The position numbers and the translations under genes are program-made. The notes beneath the pieces are model-generated. The model worked only from the letters and a program-made list of their open reading frames with translations, had not been told where the DNA came from and did no database searches. Source: SG8-30 sp963710135 (GTDB taxonomy: Bacteria > Pseudomonadota > Gammaproteobacteria > Steroidobacterales > Steroidobacteraceae). From it: a DNA stretch of 64,000 nt. The number at the start of each line of letters is the position of its first letter. Positions within the stretch are counted from its first letter, which is position 1. Shown one piece after another: positions 1 through 8,367 of the stretch. The DNA lies in NCBI GenBank assembly GCA_963710135.1, contig CAVPYY010000003.1, forward strand, positions 1 through 64,000, given 5' to 3'.

Positions 1-262
1 GTTCGTAAGGCCTGGCCTGGGTCGTCGACTCGACCGTGCCGACCCTTTCCGCCAGCTGCTCAGCCACCGGTTCGAGCCGATCAAGGCGTTCCAGGGCGGC
101 GAGGCTGCCATTCCCGACCGCTTCGAGATCGGTCCGCAGACCGCTCAGCGCAGACTCGAGGCGGGCCAGCCGCCTGTGGGCAGCGGCCAGGCGGACCGCC
201 AGCCAGACCGCCACGACGGCGGCGACAGCCAGCAGCGCAAGCTGCAACTCATTGATTGTCAT
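1..262 (-). CDS. N-terminal part of a DUF2802-like one-TM protein, cut by window edge
   Basis: The frame opens with ATG at 262 and runs off the left edge, so about 87 residues are visible. Residues 6-27 form one hydrophobic segment (LQLALLAVAAVVAVWLAV), then a Leu/Arg/Glu-rich stretch with heptad-like spacing that looks like a coiled coil. Its ATG overlaps the stop of the preceding small gene (ATGA), so the two are probably translationally coupled. In Pseudomonas-type flagellar clusters a one-TM DUF2802 protein closes the motCD end. That name is inferred from position and architecture, because the diagnostic C-terminal part is outside the window. Confidence 0.55.
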   Translation of the reverse strand, partial: MTINELQLALLAVAAVVAVWLAVRLAAAHRRLARLESALSGLRTDLEAVGNGSLAALERLDRLEPVAEQLAERVGTVESTTQARPYE

Positions 263-429
263 GCGTACTCATCGATTCGGCCGTCCCGGTCGGGCGGCGG
301 CTCAGGCGCTTCGGGCGGGTCCCGGGGGCGGGGCGGCGGGCGTCTGGATGGCTCGCGGCGGGCCTCCTCCGCGGCGGGGCGCACCGGGCGGGCGGGCCAG
401 GTGACGCCAACGGGCTCGATGTCTGCCAT
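259..429 (-). CDS. 56-residue Pro/Arg-rich small protein ending in GRIDEYA
   Basis: This short frame starts with ATG at 429 and ends in TGA at 259-261. It is supported by GAGGAG eight bases upstream of the ATG, lying inside the end of motD, and by an ATGA overlap with the next gene. The product begins MADIEPVGVTWPARPVRP, continues as a Pro/Arg/Glu-rich and probably disordered chain, and ends GRIDEYA. There is no signal peptide or membrane segment. I do not recognise the family. Its placement between the stator gene and a membrane protein suggests a motor- or cluster-associated accessory role. That is inference only. Confidence 0.6.
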   Translation of the reverse strand: MADIEPVGVTWPARPVRPAAEEARREPSRRPPPRPRDPPEAPEPPPDRDGRIDEYA

Positions 430-441
430 GTCGCGCACTCC

Positions 442-1404
442 TCAGGGTCCGGACAGCGCACCCTCCGCCAGGGGACTCCCGGGGAGTCCGGCGGCCGGCA
501 GCGGCACGATCCCCGCCACCGGCATCACCGCCTCGGGCGCGACCGCGCCCGGAGGCTCTTCCTGCCGGTCGCGGTCGGCATAGTCGCCCTGCGCGCCAGC
601 CGTCTCCAGCACGACGACCACGACCCGGCGATTGCGGTTGCGGCCCTCCGCCGTGCCGTTGCTGGCCAGCGGATGGTACTCACCCAGTCCGATGATCTCC
701 ATGCGCCGGGGATCGACGCCCGAGCGGGCGAACTGGCGCACCACGTTCGAGGCGCGGGCGGCGGACAGCTCCCAATTGGACGGAAACTGCGAGGTGCGGA
801 TCGGCACGTTGTCAGTATGGCCTTCCACGCGGATCGGGTTCGGGAAGGGCGCCAGGATGCCGGCGAGCCGGTCGACCACCGGCAGCGCGGCGTCTGCCAC
901 GCCCGCGGCGCCGCTCGCGAACAGGATGTCGGTGTTGACCTCGACCTCGAGCCAGCGCTCGGTCTCGCGGATCCGCACGTCGCCGAGGTCGATCAGGCCC
1001 TGCAGCGCGGCACGCACCTGCCCGGCCATCCGTTCCAGGGCATCGCGGCCCTCGCCCTCCGCGACCGCGCGCGCCGAGCGTTCACGCCGGGCGTCGGCGG
1101 CCTCGGGCAGCGGTCGCGGGTCGGGAATGCGCAGCAGCACGGTCGGCGACGCCCCGCTCAGCTGCGCGCCACCGCCCTTGCCGCCGGAGGCCTTGTCGCC
1201 GATCTGGATGGGCGCGACGGTCTTCGGCGCACCGCGAAAGGCGGCGACCAGCGAGTCCGACAGCACGCGGTACTTGCCCTCGTTCACCGAGGACATGGAG
1301 TACATCACCACGAAGAAGGCCAGCAGCAGGGTGATCAGGTCCCCGTAGGGAATCGCCCAGGCCTCGGCGTTGACGTGCTCTTCGTGCTTTTTCCTGCGCG
1401 CCAC
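442..1404 (-). CDS. motD: Flagellar motor stator protein MotD (MotB family)
   Basis: This is the peptidoglycan-anchoring stator subunit that pairs with MotC to drive rotation. The 320-residue product has a short basic N-terminus, one membrane helix at about 18-38 with the conserved ion-binding Asp at position 22 (YGDLITLLLAFFVVMYSMSS), a plug and linker region, and an OmpA-like domain at about 150-265. That domain carries GHTDNVPI (195-202), NWELSAARA (210-218) and EGRNRNRRV (253-261). A 50-residue Pro/Ala-rich tail follows, which is longer than in typical MotB. It starts nine bases after motC. The context (FliA, MotC) favours MotD over a primary MotB. Confidence 0.93.
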   Translation of the reverse strand: MARRKKHEEHVNAEAWAIPYGDLITLLLAFFVVMYSMSSVNEGKYRVLSDSLVAAFRGAPKTVAPIQIGDKASGGKGGGAQLSGASPTVLLRIPDPRPLPEAADARRERSARAVAEGEGRDALERMAGQVRAALQGLIDLGDVRIRETERWLEVEVNTDILFASGAAGVADAALPVVDRLAGILAPFPNPIRVEGHTDNVPIRTSQFPSNWELSAARASNVVRQFARSGVDPRRMEIIGLGEYHPLASNGTAEGRNRNRRVVVVVLETAGAQGDYADRDRQEEPPGAVAPEAVMPVAGIVPLPAAGLPGSPLAEGALSGP

Positions 1405-1413
1405 GGCGGCTCC

Positions 1414-2157
1414 TCAATGGTGCAGGTAGCCGTTCAGCTTGGACTCGATGTTGCGCGGATTCTCGCCCTGGGCGATGGCGATGATGCCCTCGATGCACAT
1501 CTGCCGCACCTGGCTCTGCTGGTGAATCAGCGCCTTGAGCTTGTTGGCCATCGGCAGGAAGAACAGGTTGGCGAGACCGATGCCGTAGACCGTCGCCGTG
1601 AACGCCGCGGCGATGCCGGGGCCGAGCTTGCTCGGATCGTTGAGGTTCTGCATGACCGCCATCAGGCCGAGCACGGCGCCGATGATCCCCAGTGTCGGCG
1701 CGTAGATGCCCATGCCCTCGAACACCTTGGCCGCCTGGGTGTCGGCATGTTCGCGGGTCTCGAGCTCGACCTCCATGACCTGGCGGATCGCCTCCGGCTC
1801 GCCGCCGTCGACCAAAGCCTGCAGGCCCTTCTTGATGAAGTCGTCCTGTTCCTGCTCGACGGAGGACTCCAGGCCGAGCAGCCCCTGCTTGCGGGCCACG
1901 TTGCTCCACTCGACGATCTTCTCGATCACGGCGCCCGGGTTGCTGAATGGCGGCTTGAAGATCCAGCCGACGATCGCCAGCGAGCGCTTGAAGGTGGCAA
2001 GCGGCGTCTGCACCAGGATGGCGGACACCGTGCCGAGCACGACGATGACGAACGCGGCGCCGCCCAGCAGTCCCTTGACGCCCGCGCCCTTGAGGATGCT
2101 GCCGCCAATCAGCGAGAGAAATGCCAGCGCGACGCCTGAGAGGGAGAGTATGTCCAT
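1414..2157 (-). CDS. motC: Flagellar motor stator protein MotC (MotA/PomA family)
   Basis: This is the four-helix stator channel subunit. The 247-residue protein starts MDILSLSGVALAFLSL and has hydrophobic segments at about 4-20, 31-50, 148-172 and 184-205, separated by the large cytoplasmic loop expected for MotA. The loop carries charged residues (VELETREHAD) that in the family face FliG. The third-helix signature GIYAPTLGIIGAVLGLM is clear. It sits between fliA and motD, with 20- and 9-base gaps. In Pseudomonas the genes cheY, cheZ, cheA and cheB separate fliA from motC; they are missing here. Confidence 0.93.
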   Translation of the reverse strand: MDILSLSGVALAFLSLIGGSILKGAGVKGLLGGAAFVIVVLGTVSAILVQTPLATFKRSLAIVGWIFKPPFSNPGAVIEKIVEWSNVARKQGLLGLESSVEQEQDDFIKKGLQALVDGGEPEAIRQVMEVELETREHADTQAAKVFEGMGIYAPTLGIIGAVLGLMAVMQNLNDPSKLGPGIAAAFTATVYGIGLANLFFLPMANKLKALIHQQSQVRQMCIEGIIAIAQGENPRNIESKLNGYLHH

Positions 2158-2177
2158 ACTGCTTCAGTTGCGGCCCG

Positions 2178-2933
2178 TCACCGGGACGCCACCCAGTCCT
2201 TCATGCGTGCGCGCACGCGCACCAGCGCCTGCCCGTGGATCTGGCACACCCGCGATTCGGTCACCGACAGCACCTCGCCGATTTCCCGCAGGTTCAACTC
2301 GTCGTCGTAGTACAGGGACAGCACCAGCTTCTCCCGCTCGGGCAAACCGTCGATCGCCACGGCCAGCGCGGCGCGGAAATCCTCGTCCTCGGCTTCCTCC
2401 GCCGGGCCGGGCCCGGCGTCGGCGGCAAGGTCGATCGGGTTGTCCTCGCCGGTGACGTTCATCTGTTCGAAACTGAACAGCCGGCAGGCCGCCGCGTCCT
2501 GCGTCAGCCGGTGGTACTCCTCCATCGACACGCCGAGCACCTCGGCAATCTCCGCGGCGCGCGCCTCGGTGCCGGTTTCGTTCTCGATGCGGCGGATGGC
2601 GTCGGTCATCTCGCGCACGCCGCGGTGCACCGAGCGCGGCGTCCAGTCCGCGCGACGCACCTCGTCGAGCATGGCCCCGCGGATGCGGATCCCGGCGTAG
2701 GTCTCGAAGCTGGCGCCACGACTCGGCGAGTAGTTCCGCCCCGCGTCGAGCAGGCCGATCATGCCGGCCTGGATCAGGTCGTCGACCTCGACGCTCGGCG
2801 GCATCCGGCTCACCAGATGAAAGGCAATGCGCTTGACGAGCTCGGCGTGACTCAGCACGAGCTCCTCAGGATCCAGGCCCGGCACAGCCGCCGGACCCGC
2901 GCCGGTCTCCAGGTATTGCTTCACTGCAGTCAT
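2178..2933 (-). CDS. fliA: Flagellar sigma factor 28 (FliA)
   Basis: This sigma factor directs RNA polymerase to late flagellar genes. The 251-residue protein has region 2 with VDDLIQAGMIGLLDAGRNY and the promoter-opening stretch FETYAGIRIRGAMLDEVR. Region 3 follows, then region 4 with LPEREKLVLSLYYDDELNLR and a helix-turn-helix (IGEVLSVTESRVCQIHGQAL). The start ATG overlaps the fleN stop (ATGA). Its likely targets in this window are the sigma-28 promoters of fliC and flgM described below. The anti-sigma partner FlgM is encoded at 42862. Confidence 0.96.
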   Translation of the reverse strand: MTAVKQYLETGAGPAAVPGLDPEELVLSHAELVKRIAFHLVSRMPPSVEVDDLIQAGMIGLLDAGRNYSPSRGASFETYAGIRIRGAMLDEVRRADWTPRSVHRGVREMTDAIRRIENETGTEARAAEIAEVLGVSMEEYHRLTQDAAACRLFSFEQMNVTGEDNPIDLAADAGPGPAEEAEDEDFRAALAVAIDGLPEREKLVLSLYYDDELNLREIGEVLSVTESRVCQIHGQALVRVRARMKDWVASR

Positions 2934-3814
2934 TGCAAGGCGCCCGTGGCCGGCGCGCTGGCACCCACCAGCCGCTCCACGAAAAACTCCAGGTGGCCTC
3001 GTGCCTCTCCCGGCACTTCCCAGTTATCGGCCTTGCCCGCCAGAATCTTGAGCGCCTGCGACGATGGCGCGGAAGGATAGGCCTCGACCACCGCCTGCTG
3101 CCGGCGTATCGCCCGTTTCAGGTACTCGTCGAGCGGCACATGCCCGGCAAACTCCAGCGTGACGTCCAGGAACCGGTCGCAGACCCGGGCAATCTTGTGA
3201 TGCAGTTCACGGCCCTCGCCGGGACTGCGCACCTGGTTGGCCAGCACCGAGAAACGATTGACGCCGTGCTCGCGCGACAGCACCTTGATCAGGCCATAGG
3301 CGTCGGTGATGGACGCCGGCTCGTCGCAGACCACCACCATGACGTGATGCGCGGCCCGCGCAAACGTGGTGACCGAGGCGGCCAGGCCGGCCGCGGTGTC
3401 GATCAGCAGCACCTCGAGATCGCGCGCCACCGTGCTGAACGCATGGATGATGCCGGCGTGCTCCGGGTTGGAAAGTGCCGCCATGCGGCCGAGCCCGGAC
3501 GATGCCGGCACGATGCGCAGCCCGCAGGGGCCCGGCACGATGACGTCCTCCAGGCCGCATTCGCCGGCCAGCACGTGGGCCAGGTTGCGGCGGGGCGCCA
3601 GGCCCAGCATCACGTCGATGTTGGCGAGACCGAAGTCCGCATCGAGCAGCATGACGTTGCGCCCGCGTGCCGCCAGCGCGACGCCCAGATTGCTGGCTAC
3701 CGTCGTCTTGCCCACACCGCCCTTGCCACCGGTGACGGCGATCACCTTGACCGGGCGTGGCGCCGGCGCGGCGAACTGCAGGGCGGCGGATCCCGCCGGG
3801 AGTGGCTTAAGCAT
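2930..3814 (-). CDS. fleN: MinD-like flagellar number regulator FleN (FlhG)
   Basis: FleN is a deviant-Walker ATPase that limits flagellar number, acting with FlhF and by restraining FleQ. The chosen ATG at 3814 gives 294 residues, starting MLKPLPAGSAALQF. The open frame extends further upstream, but that part overlaps flhF and lacks family-like sequence. The Walker A motif GGKGGVGKTT is at 29-38, and DADFGLANIDVMLG and LLIDTAAGL match the MinD/ParA core. It overlaps the flhF stop by eight bases and the fliA start by four, so flhF-fleN-fliA are tightly coupled. Confidence 0.92.
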   Translation of the reverse strand: MLKPLPAGSAALQFAAPAPRPVKVIAVTGGKGGVGKTTVASNLGVALAARGRNVMLLDADFGLANIDVMLGLAPRRNLAHVLAGECGLEDVIVPGPCGLRIVPASSGLGRMAALSNPEHAGIIHAFSTVARDLEVLLIDTAAGLAASVTTFARAAHHVMVVVCDEPASITDAYGLIKVLSREHGVNRFSVLANQVRSPGEGRELHHKIARVCDRFLDVTLEFAGHVPLDEYLKRAIRRQQAVVEAYPSAPSSQALKILAGKADNWEVPGEARGHLEFFVERLVGASAPATGALQ

Positions 3815-5129
3815 GGGCGCGCGCGCCTCCGAAGTTGTCGGCCAGATACTGCTCGTCGGTCCTGCGCCCGCTCTGCGCACGCAGCTTGACCGCGCGCCGC
3901 ACCAGCCAGACGCGCTTGGGCGCGGCGGCGTGCAGGTCGTCGGGAACGCGCGGGCCGTCGCACAGCCGGGCAATCGGCAGCGCGGCGCGGATCGTCGCCG
4001 ACAGCACCGGCCCGAGGCTCGCTGTCTCGTCCAGCTTGGTGAGGATGCAGGCGGCGGGCGCCAGCGGCCTGTGCGCGCGCACCGTGTCGTCGAGCGTGGC
4101 CAGGTCGGCGTTCGCGGGCAGCACCAGCAGCGGTTTGAGCGCCTTGCCTTGCGAGCCGATCAGCGCCGCCTGTTCGCGCAACCGCAGGTCACGCTGCCCG
4201 ACACCCGCCGTGTCCACCAGCACGAGCCGGCGCTTGCCGAAGGCCTCGAGCGCCGCCGCGAGCTCGGCCGGGTGGCGGGCCACGCGCATCGGCACGCCCA
4301 GGATGCGGGCGAAGGCAGCCAGCTGCTCGCGCGCGCCGATGCGGTAGCCATCGATGCTGATCAGGGCCACGGAGCCCGCGCCGTGCAGTCGCGCGAAGCC
4401 GGCCGCCAGCTTGGCGAGCGTGGTGGTCTTGCCGACGCCGGTGGCGCCGACCAGCGCGAATCGCCCACCCCGCTCCATGAGCCGGTCGTCGATGACCGGC
4501 AGATGTCGCACCAGCAGCGCCAGCGCCACCCGGGTCGCGTCCTCGGGCTTGGTCACCGCCGGCATCGAGTTCGCCAGCCGCCGCGCCAGGTCGGGCGCCA
4601 GGTCGAGCGCGCTCAGGTCACGCAGCACACGCGCCCTGAATGGCTCGCGGCGCGCCAGGTCGTCCCATGCCAGGCGCGACAGCTGATACTCGAGCATGCT
4701 GCGCAGGCCGGCGAGTTCCTGCCGCATGGCCACGATGCTCTCGTCCTGCGACCACACGACCCGCGGCGTTGCAGCGGCCGCGGCGCTGGCTGCGGCCGGC
4801 TCGGGCGTGCGCGCGGCCGCAGGGGCGGCGCGCTCCGGCGGCACCGCCTTGGAGCCGGCGACGCGGGCCAGGATGGACTGGAAGCCACGCGCCGGCGCGG
4901 CCTCGAGCGGCGCGGGCGGCGCCTCGGCGGCGGCGGGCATGCGGTTCTGCGCGCCCAGTCCACTCATGGTGCTCGCCACCAGGGCGGCGTCGTAGTCCGC
5001 GGCCGCGATCACCTCCAGGCCCTCGTCGACTCGGCGGGTGGAAATGATCACGGCCTCCGCGCCGAGCTCGTCGCGAACCCTGGCGAGCGCTTCGCGCATG
5101 GTGGCGGCGGTAAATCTTCGGATCTTCAT
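3807..5129 (-). CDS. flhF: SRP-type GTPase FlhF, flagellar placement
   Basis: FlhF fixes the polar site of flagellar assembly. The 440-residue protein has the family N-terminal B domain (MKIRRFTAATMREALARVRD), an Ala/Pro-rich linker at about 65-125, then the NG GTPase domain. The P-loop GATGVGKTTT is at 228-237, followed downstream by DTAGVGQRD (G3) and TKLDE (G4). The stop TAA lies within the first bases of fleN. It follows flhA by 19 bases, with a GGGGAG-like ribosome site in that gap. FlhF plus FleN indicates polar flagellation rather than peritrichous. Confidence 0.94.
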   Translation of the reverse strand: MKIRRFTAATMREALARVRDELGAEAVIISTRRVDEGLEVIAAADYDAALVASTMSGLGAQNRMPAAAEAPPAPLEAAPARGFQSILARVAGSKAVPPERAAPAAARTPEPAAASAAAAATPRVVWSQDESIVAMRQELAGLRSMLEYQLSRLAWDDLARREPFRARVLRDLSALDLAPDLARRLANSMPAVTKPEDATRVALALLVRHLPVIDDRLMERGGRFALVGATGVGKTTTLAKLAAGFARLHGAGSVALISIDGYRIGAREQLAAFARILGVPMRVARHPAELAAALEAFGKRRLVLVDTAGVGQRDLRLREQAALIGSQGKALKPLLVLPANADLATLDDTVRAHRPLAPAACILTKLDETASLGPVLSATIRAALPIARLCDGPRVPDDLHAAAPKRVWLVRRAVKLRAQSGRRTDEQYLADNFGGARAHA

Positions 5130-5148
5130 CGGCTACTCCCCTGACGGC

Positions 5149-7239
5149 TCAGCGGCCCACCGCCGCGACGACGCGGATGCGGCGGTTCTCGGGTACTTCG
5201 TTGTAGGCAAGGACGCTGAGGGACGGCACGCTGTGGCGCGTCAGCCGCGCCAGCCACGGCCGCAGCTTCGGTGCCACCAGCAGCACCGCCGGCTCGCCCG
5301 ACATTTCCTGGCGCCGCGCGCTGTCGGCCAGCGACTGGTGCATGCGGTCGGCCAGGCCAGGCTCGAAGCCCGGGCTGCCGTCGCCGCTCAGCATCGAGTC
5401 CTGCAGCAGCTGCTCGAGCTTCGGGTCCAGCGTGATGACCGGCAGCTCCTGCCGCAGGCCGCTGATGTTCTGCACGATGCTGCGGCCCAGCGCGACCCGC
5501 ACGGCGGCGGTCAACTGCTGGGGGTCCTGCATGCGGGGGCCGTGCTCGGCAAGGGTCTCGCAGATGGTCCGCAGGTTGCGGATCGGCACCCGCTCGGCGA
5601 GCAGGTTCTGCAGCACCTTGACGACCACCGACAGCGGCAGGATCTTCGGAACCAGGTCGTCGACCAGCTTTGGCGCCTGCTTCTGCAGCCGGTCGAGCAG
5701 CTGCTGCACGTCCTCGTGCCCAAGCAGCTCGTGCGCGTGCTGCTGCAGCAGGTGCGAGACGTGCGTCGCGATCACGGTGCCCGCGTCGACCACGGTGTAG
5801 CCCTGCGTCTGGGCCTGCTCGCGGCGGGTCTTCTCGATCCAAACCGCCTCCAGGCCGAAGGCGGGATCCTTGGTCTCGATTCCGGCGATCGGCGCCGCGA
5901 CCTGCCCGGGGTTGATCGCCAGGTCGCGATCCGGGAAGACCTCCGACTCGCCCACCGGCACGCCGAGGATGGTGACGCGGTACGCTGTCGGCGGCAGGTC
6001 CAGGTTGTCGCGAATGTGCACCGGCTGGATCAGGAACCCCAGCTCCTCGGAGAGCTTGCGGCGCACGCCCTTGATGCGCCCCATCAGTTCGCCGCCCTGC
6101 GCCTTGTCGACCAGTGGAATCAGCCGGTAGCCCACTTCCAGCCCGATCAGGTCGACCGACTCGACGTCGTCCCAGGTCAGCTCGCGGTTCTCGCCGGCGG
6201 CCGGACGGGCCGCAGCGGCCGGCTCGGCCTTGCTCAGCTCTTCCAGCGCCTCGCGGTCCAGCCGGCGGCGCGTCATCAGCGCGCTGGCACCGCAGACGGC
6301 GGCCATTGCCAGGAAGGCGAAGTGCGGCATGCCCGGGATGGCACCGATCACCGCCAGGATGGCGGCGGCGACGCCGAGCGCGCGCGGCTGCCCCAGCACC
6401 TGGCTGGCGACCTGGTCGCTCATGTCCGTGGAGCGCGACACCCGCGTGACCAGCACGGCGGTCGCCACGGACAGCAACAGCGCCGGAATCTGCGCCACCA
6501 GGCCGTCACCGATGGTCAGCAGCGCATAGTTGCGCGCCGCCTCGGCCAGCCCGAGGTCGTGCTGCAGCATGCCGATGGCCAGCCCGCCGAACAGGTTGAC
6601 GAACACCACCAGGATGCCGGCGATGGCGTCGCCGCGGACGAACTTGCTGGCGCCGTCCATCGAGCCGTAGAAGTCGCCTTCCTCGCGGATCTCCTGGCGG
6701 CGCTGCTGCGCTTCGAGGTTGGTGATGATGCCGGCGTTGAGATCGGCGTCGATGGCCATCTGCTTGCCGGGCATGGCGTCCAGTGTGAAGCGCGCGCTGA
6801 CCTCGGAAACGCGGCCGGCGCCCTTGGTGACCACCACGAAATTGATGATCACCAGGATCAGGAACACGACGATGCCGACCGCATAGTCGCCGCCGATCAC
6901 GAACGAGCCGAAGCTCTCGATGACGTCGCCGGCCGCGCCGGGCCCGGTGTGGCCGTTGAGCAGCACGACGCGCGTCGACGCCACGTTGAGCGCGAGCCGC
7001 AGCAGCGTCGCGCCGAGCAGCACGGTCGGAAAGACGCCGAAGTCGAGCGGCCGCCTGACGTAGATGACGCCGAGGATGACCACCAGCGCCAGCGAGATGT
7101 TGAACGTGAACAGCACGTCCAGCACCAGTGGCGGCAACGGCAGCACGATCATCGCCATCATCACCAGCAACAGCACCGGCACCGCGAGGCCGTTGCGGCT
7201 GAACTCGAGCAACATGGCGCCTATGCCGCGTGGGTTCAC
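5149..7239 (-). CDS. flhA: Flagellar type III export gate protein FlhA
   Basis: FlhA forms the nonameric export gate that receives chaperone-substrate complexes and uses the proton gradient. The 696-residue protein has about eight N-terminal membrane helices, with the FHIPEP signature region RPLDFGVFPTVLLGATLLRL and the loop RVSEVSARFTLDAMPGKQM. A charged linker follows, then the cytoplasmic ring domain from about 330 onward. The ATG overlaps the flhB stop by four bases. Length and order are typical. A 760-codon open frame on the other strand here is a composition shadow. Confidence 0.96.
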   Translation of the reverse strand: MNPRGIGAMLLEFSRNGLAVPVLLLVMMAMIVLPLPPLVLDVLFTFNISLALVVILGVIYVRRPLDFGVFPTVLLGATLLRLALNVASTRVVLLNGHTGPGAAGDVIESFGSFVIGGDYAVGIVVFLILVIINFVVVTKGAGRVSEVSARFTLDAMPGKQMAIDADLNAGIITNLEAQQRRQEIREEGDFYGSMDGASKFVRGDAIAGILVVFVNLFGGLAIGMLQHDLGLAEAARNYALLTIGDGLVAQIPALLLSVATAVLVTRVSRSTDMSDQVASQVLGQPRALGVAAAILAVIGAIPGMPHFAFLAMAAVCGASALMTRRRLDREALEELSKAEPAAAARPAAGENRELTWDDVESVDLIGLEVGYRLIPLVDKAQGGELMGRIKGVRRKLSEELGFLIQPVHIRDNLDLPPTAYRVTILGVPVGESEVFPDRDLAINPGQVAAPIAGIETKDPAFGLEAVWIEKTRREQAQTQGYTVVDAGTVIATHVSHLLQQHAHELLGHEDVQQLLDRLQKQAPKLVDDLVPKILPLSVVVKVLQNLLAERVPIRNLRTICETLAEHGPRMQDPQQLTAAVRVALGRSIVQNISGLRQELPVITLDPKLEQLLQDSMLSGDGSPGFEPGLADRMHQSLADSARRQEMSGEPAVLLVAPKLRPWLARLTRHSVPSLSVLAYNEVPENRRIRVVAAVGR

Positions 7240-8363
7240 CTGACCAGTGCCTCCTCGTCGACCTGCGGCTCAGGCCGGCGGATGCGCCAGGCGTCGGAGC
7301 CCGCGGTCTTCACCTGGTAGACATAGGTGAGCACCTGCGCGACCGCGAGATAGAGCGCCGAGGGAATCTCGCGGTTGAGCTCGGTGGTGGCGTAGATGGC
7401 CCGCGCCAGTGGCGGCGCCTCGAACACCGGCACGCCGTGCTCGCGCGCGATGCGCCGGATCTCCAGCGCCACGAAATCGCGGCCCTTGGCGACCACCCGC
7501 GGCGCGCGCATCCGCCCGGCCTGGTAGCGCAGCGCCACGGAATAGTGCGTCGGGTTGGTCACCACCACGTCGGCCGTCGGGACCTCCTGCATCATCCGGC
7601 GGCGCGCCAGCTCGCGCTGCGCGGCGCGGATGCGCGACTTCACCTCGGGCCGGCCCTCGGTCTCCTTGAGTTCCTCGCGGACTTCCTGGCGCGTCATGCG
7701 CAGGTTGCGCTTGTGCGACCAGACCTGGAAGGGAGCGTCCACCGCCGCGATCACGATCAGCGAAGCGCTCATCAGCAGCAGCGCCAGGCCCAGCAGCCAG
7801 GACCCGCGCGCGATCGCCGCCGGTGCCGACATCGAGCCGAGCGCGATCATGTCCCCGAGCATCCACCAGACCACTGCGGCCGCGGCGCTGCCGACCACCA
7901 GGAACTTGCCGAGCGCCTTGCCGAGTTCGACCAGCCCCTGCACCCCGAACACGCGCTTGAGCCCGGCGAGCGGGCTCAGCCGTTTCAGATCGGGCGTCAT
8001 CGCCTCGGAAGAAAGGACCCAGCCGCCGAGTACGGCCGGCGCGAACAGCGCGACCACGACCAGCGCGCCGACGATCGGCGCGATCGCGAGCCCGGCCTGG
8101 GCACCGGCTGCCAGGGTCGCTTCGAGCACCGCCTCTGGATGCTCCAGCGCCGCGCGCGGCAGGGCCAGGCCGCTCTTCATGATCCGCTCGAGCCCACCGG
8201 CGAGATGCCCTCCGGCGAGCAGGATCGCGGCCGCGCCCACCATCATCACGGCGGTCCCCGCCAGCTCGCGCGAGCGCGGCACTTGCCCTTTCTGCCGCGC
8301 GTCCAGCAGACGCTTCGGCGTGGGTTGTTCCGTCTTGTCGTCGCGATCTTCCTGGCCGGCCAT
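7236..8363 (-). CDS. flhB: Flagellar export switch protein FlhB
   Basis: FlhB controls the switch from rod/hook to filament substrates. The 375-residue protein begins with the family opening (DKTEQPTPKRLLDARQKGQV) and has four membrane helices between about 35 and 210. Its cytoplasmic domain contains the autocleavage motif NPTH at 270-273, followed by YSVALRYQ. Everything needed for Asn-Pro cleavage is present, so switching should work with FliK from 15219-16463. It starts four bases after fliR ends and overlaps flhA. Confidence 0.96.
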   Translation of the reverse strand: MAGQEDRDDKTEQPTPKRLLDARQKGQVPRSRELAGTAVMMVGAAAILLAGGHLAGGLERIMKSGLALPRAALEHPEAVLEATLAAGAQAGLAIAPIVGALVVVALFAPAVLGGWVLSSEAMTPDLKRLSPLAGLKRVFGVQGLVELGKALGKFLVVGSAAAAVVWWMLGDMIALGSMSAPAAIARGSWLLGLALLLMSASLIVIAAVDAPFQVWSHKRNLRMTRQEVREELKETEGRPEVKSRIRAAQRELARRRMMQEVPTADVVVTNPTHYSVALRYQAGRMRAPRVVAKGRDFVALEIRRIAREHGVPVFEAPPLARAIYATTELNREIPSALYLAVAQVLTYVYQVKTAGSDAWRIRRPEPQVDEEALVR

Positions 8364-8367
8364 CCGC

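Noticed and set aside
256..2139. Long plus-strand open frame opposite motD and motC
   Set aside because: It is the complement of well-supported stator genes, rich in Arg/Ala/His with no domain and no ribosome site. High GC content makes such antisense frames common.
3815..3973. N-terminal extension of FleN from an upstream ATG
   Set aside because: The added sequence is Arg/Ser/Cys-rich, lies inside flhF and is unlike the FleN family. ATG 3814 gives a normal protein.
5038..7320. 760-codon plus-strand open frame opposite flhA
   Set aside because: Its composition (His/Gln/Arg/Asp-rich, repetitive) is the mirror of a hydrophobic protein gene, and flhA on the other strand is unmistakable.
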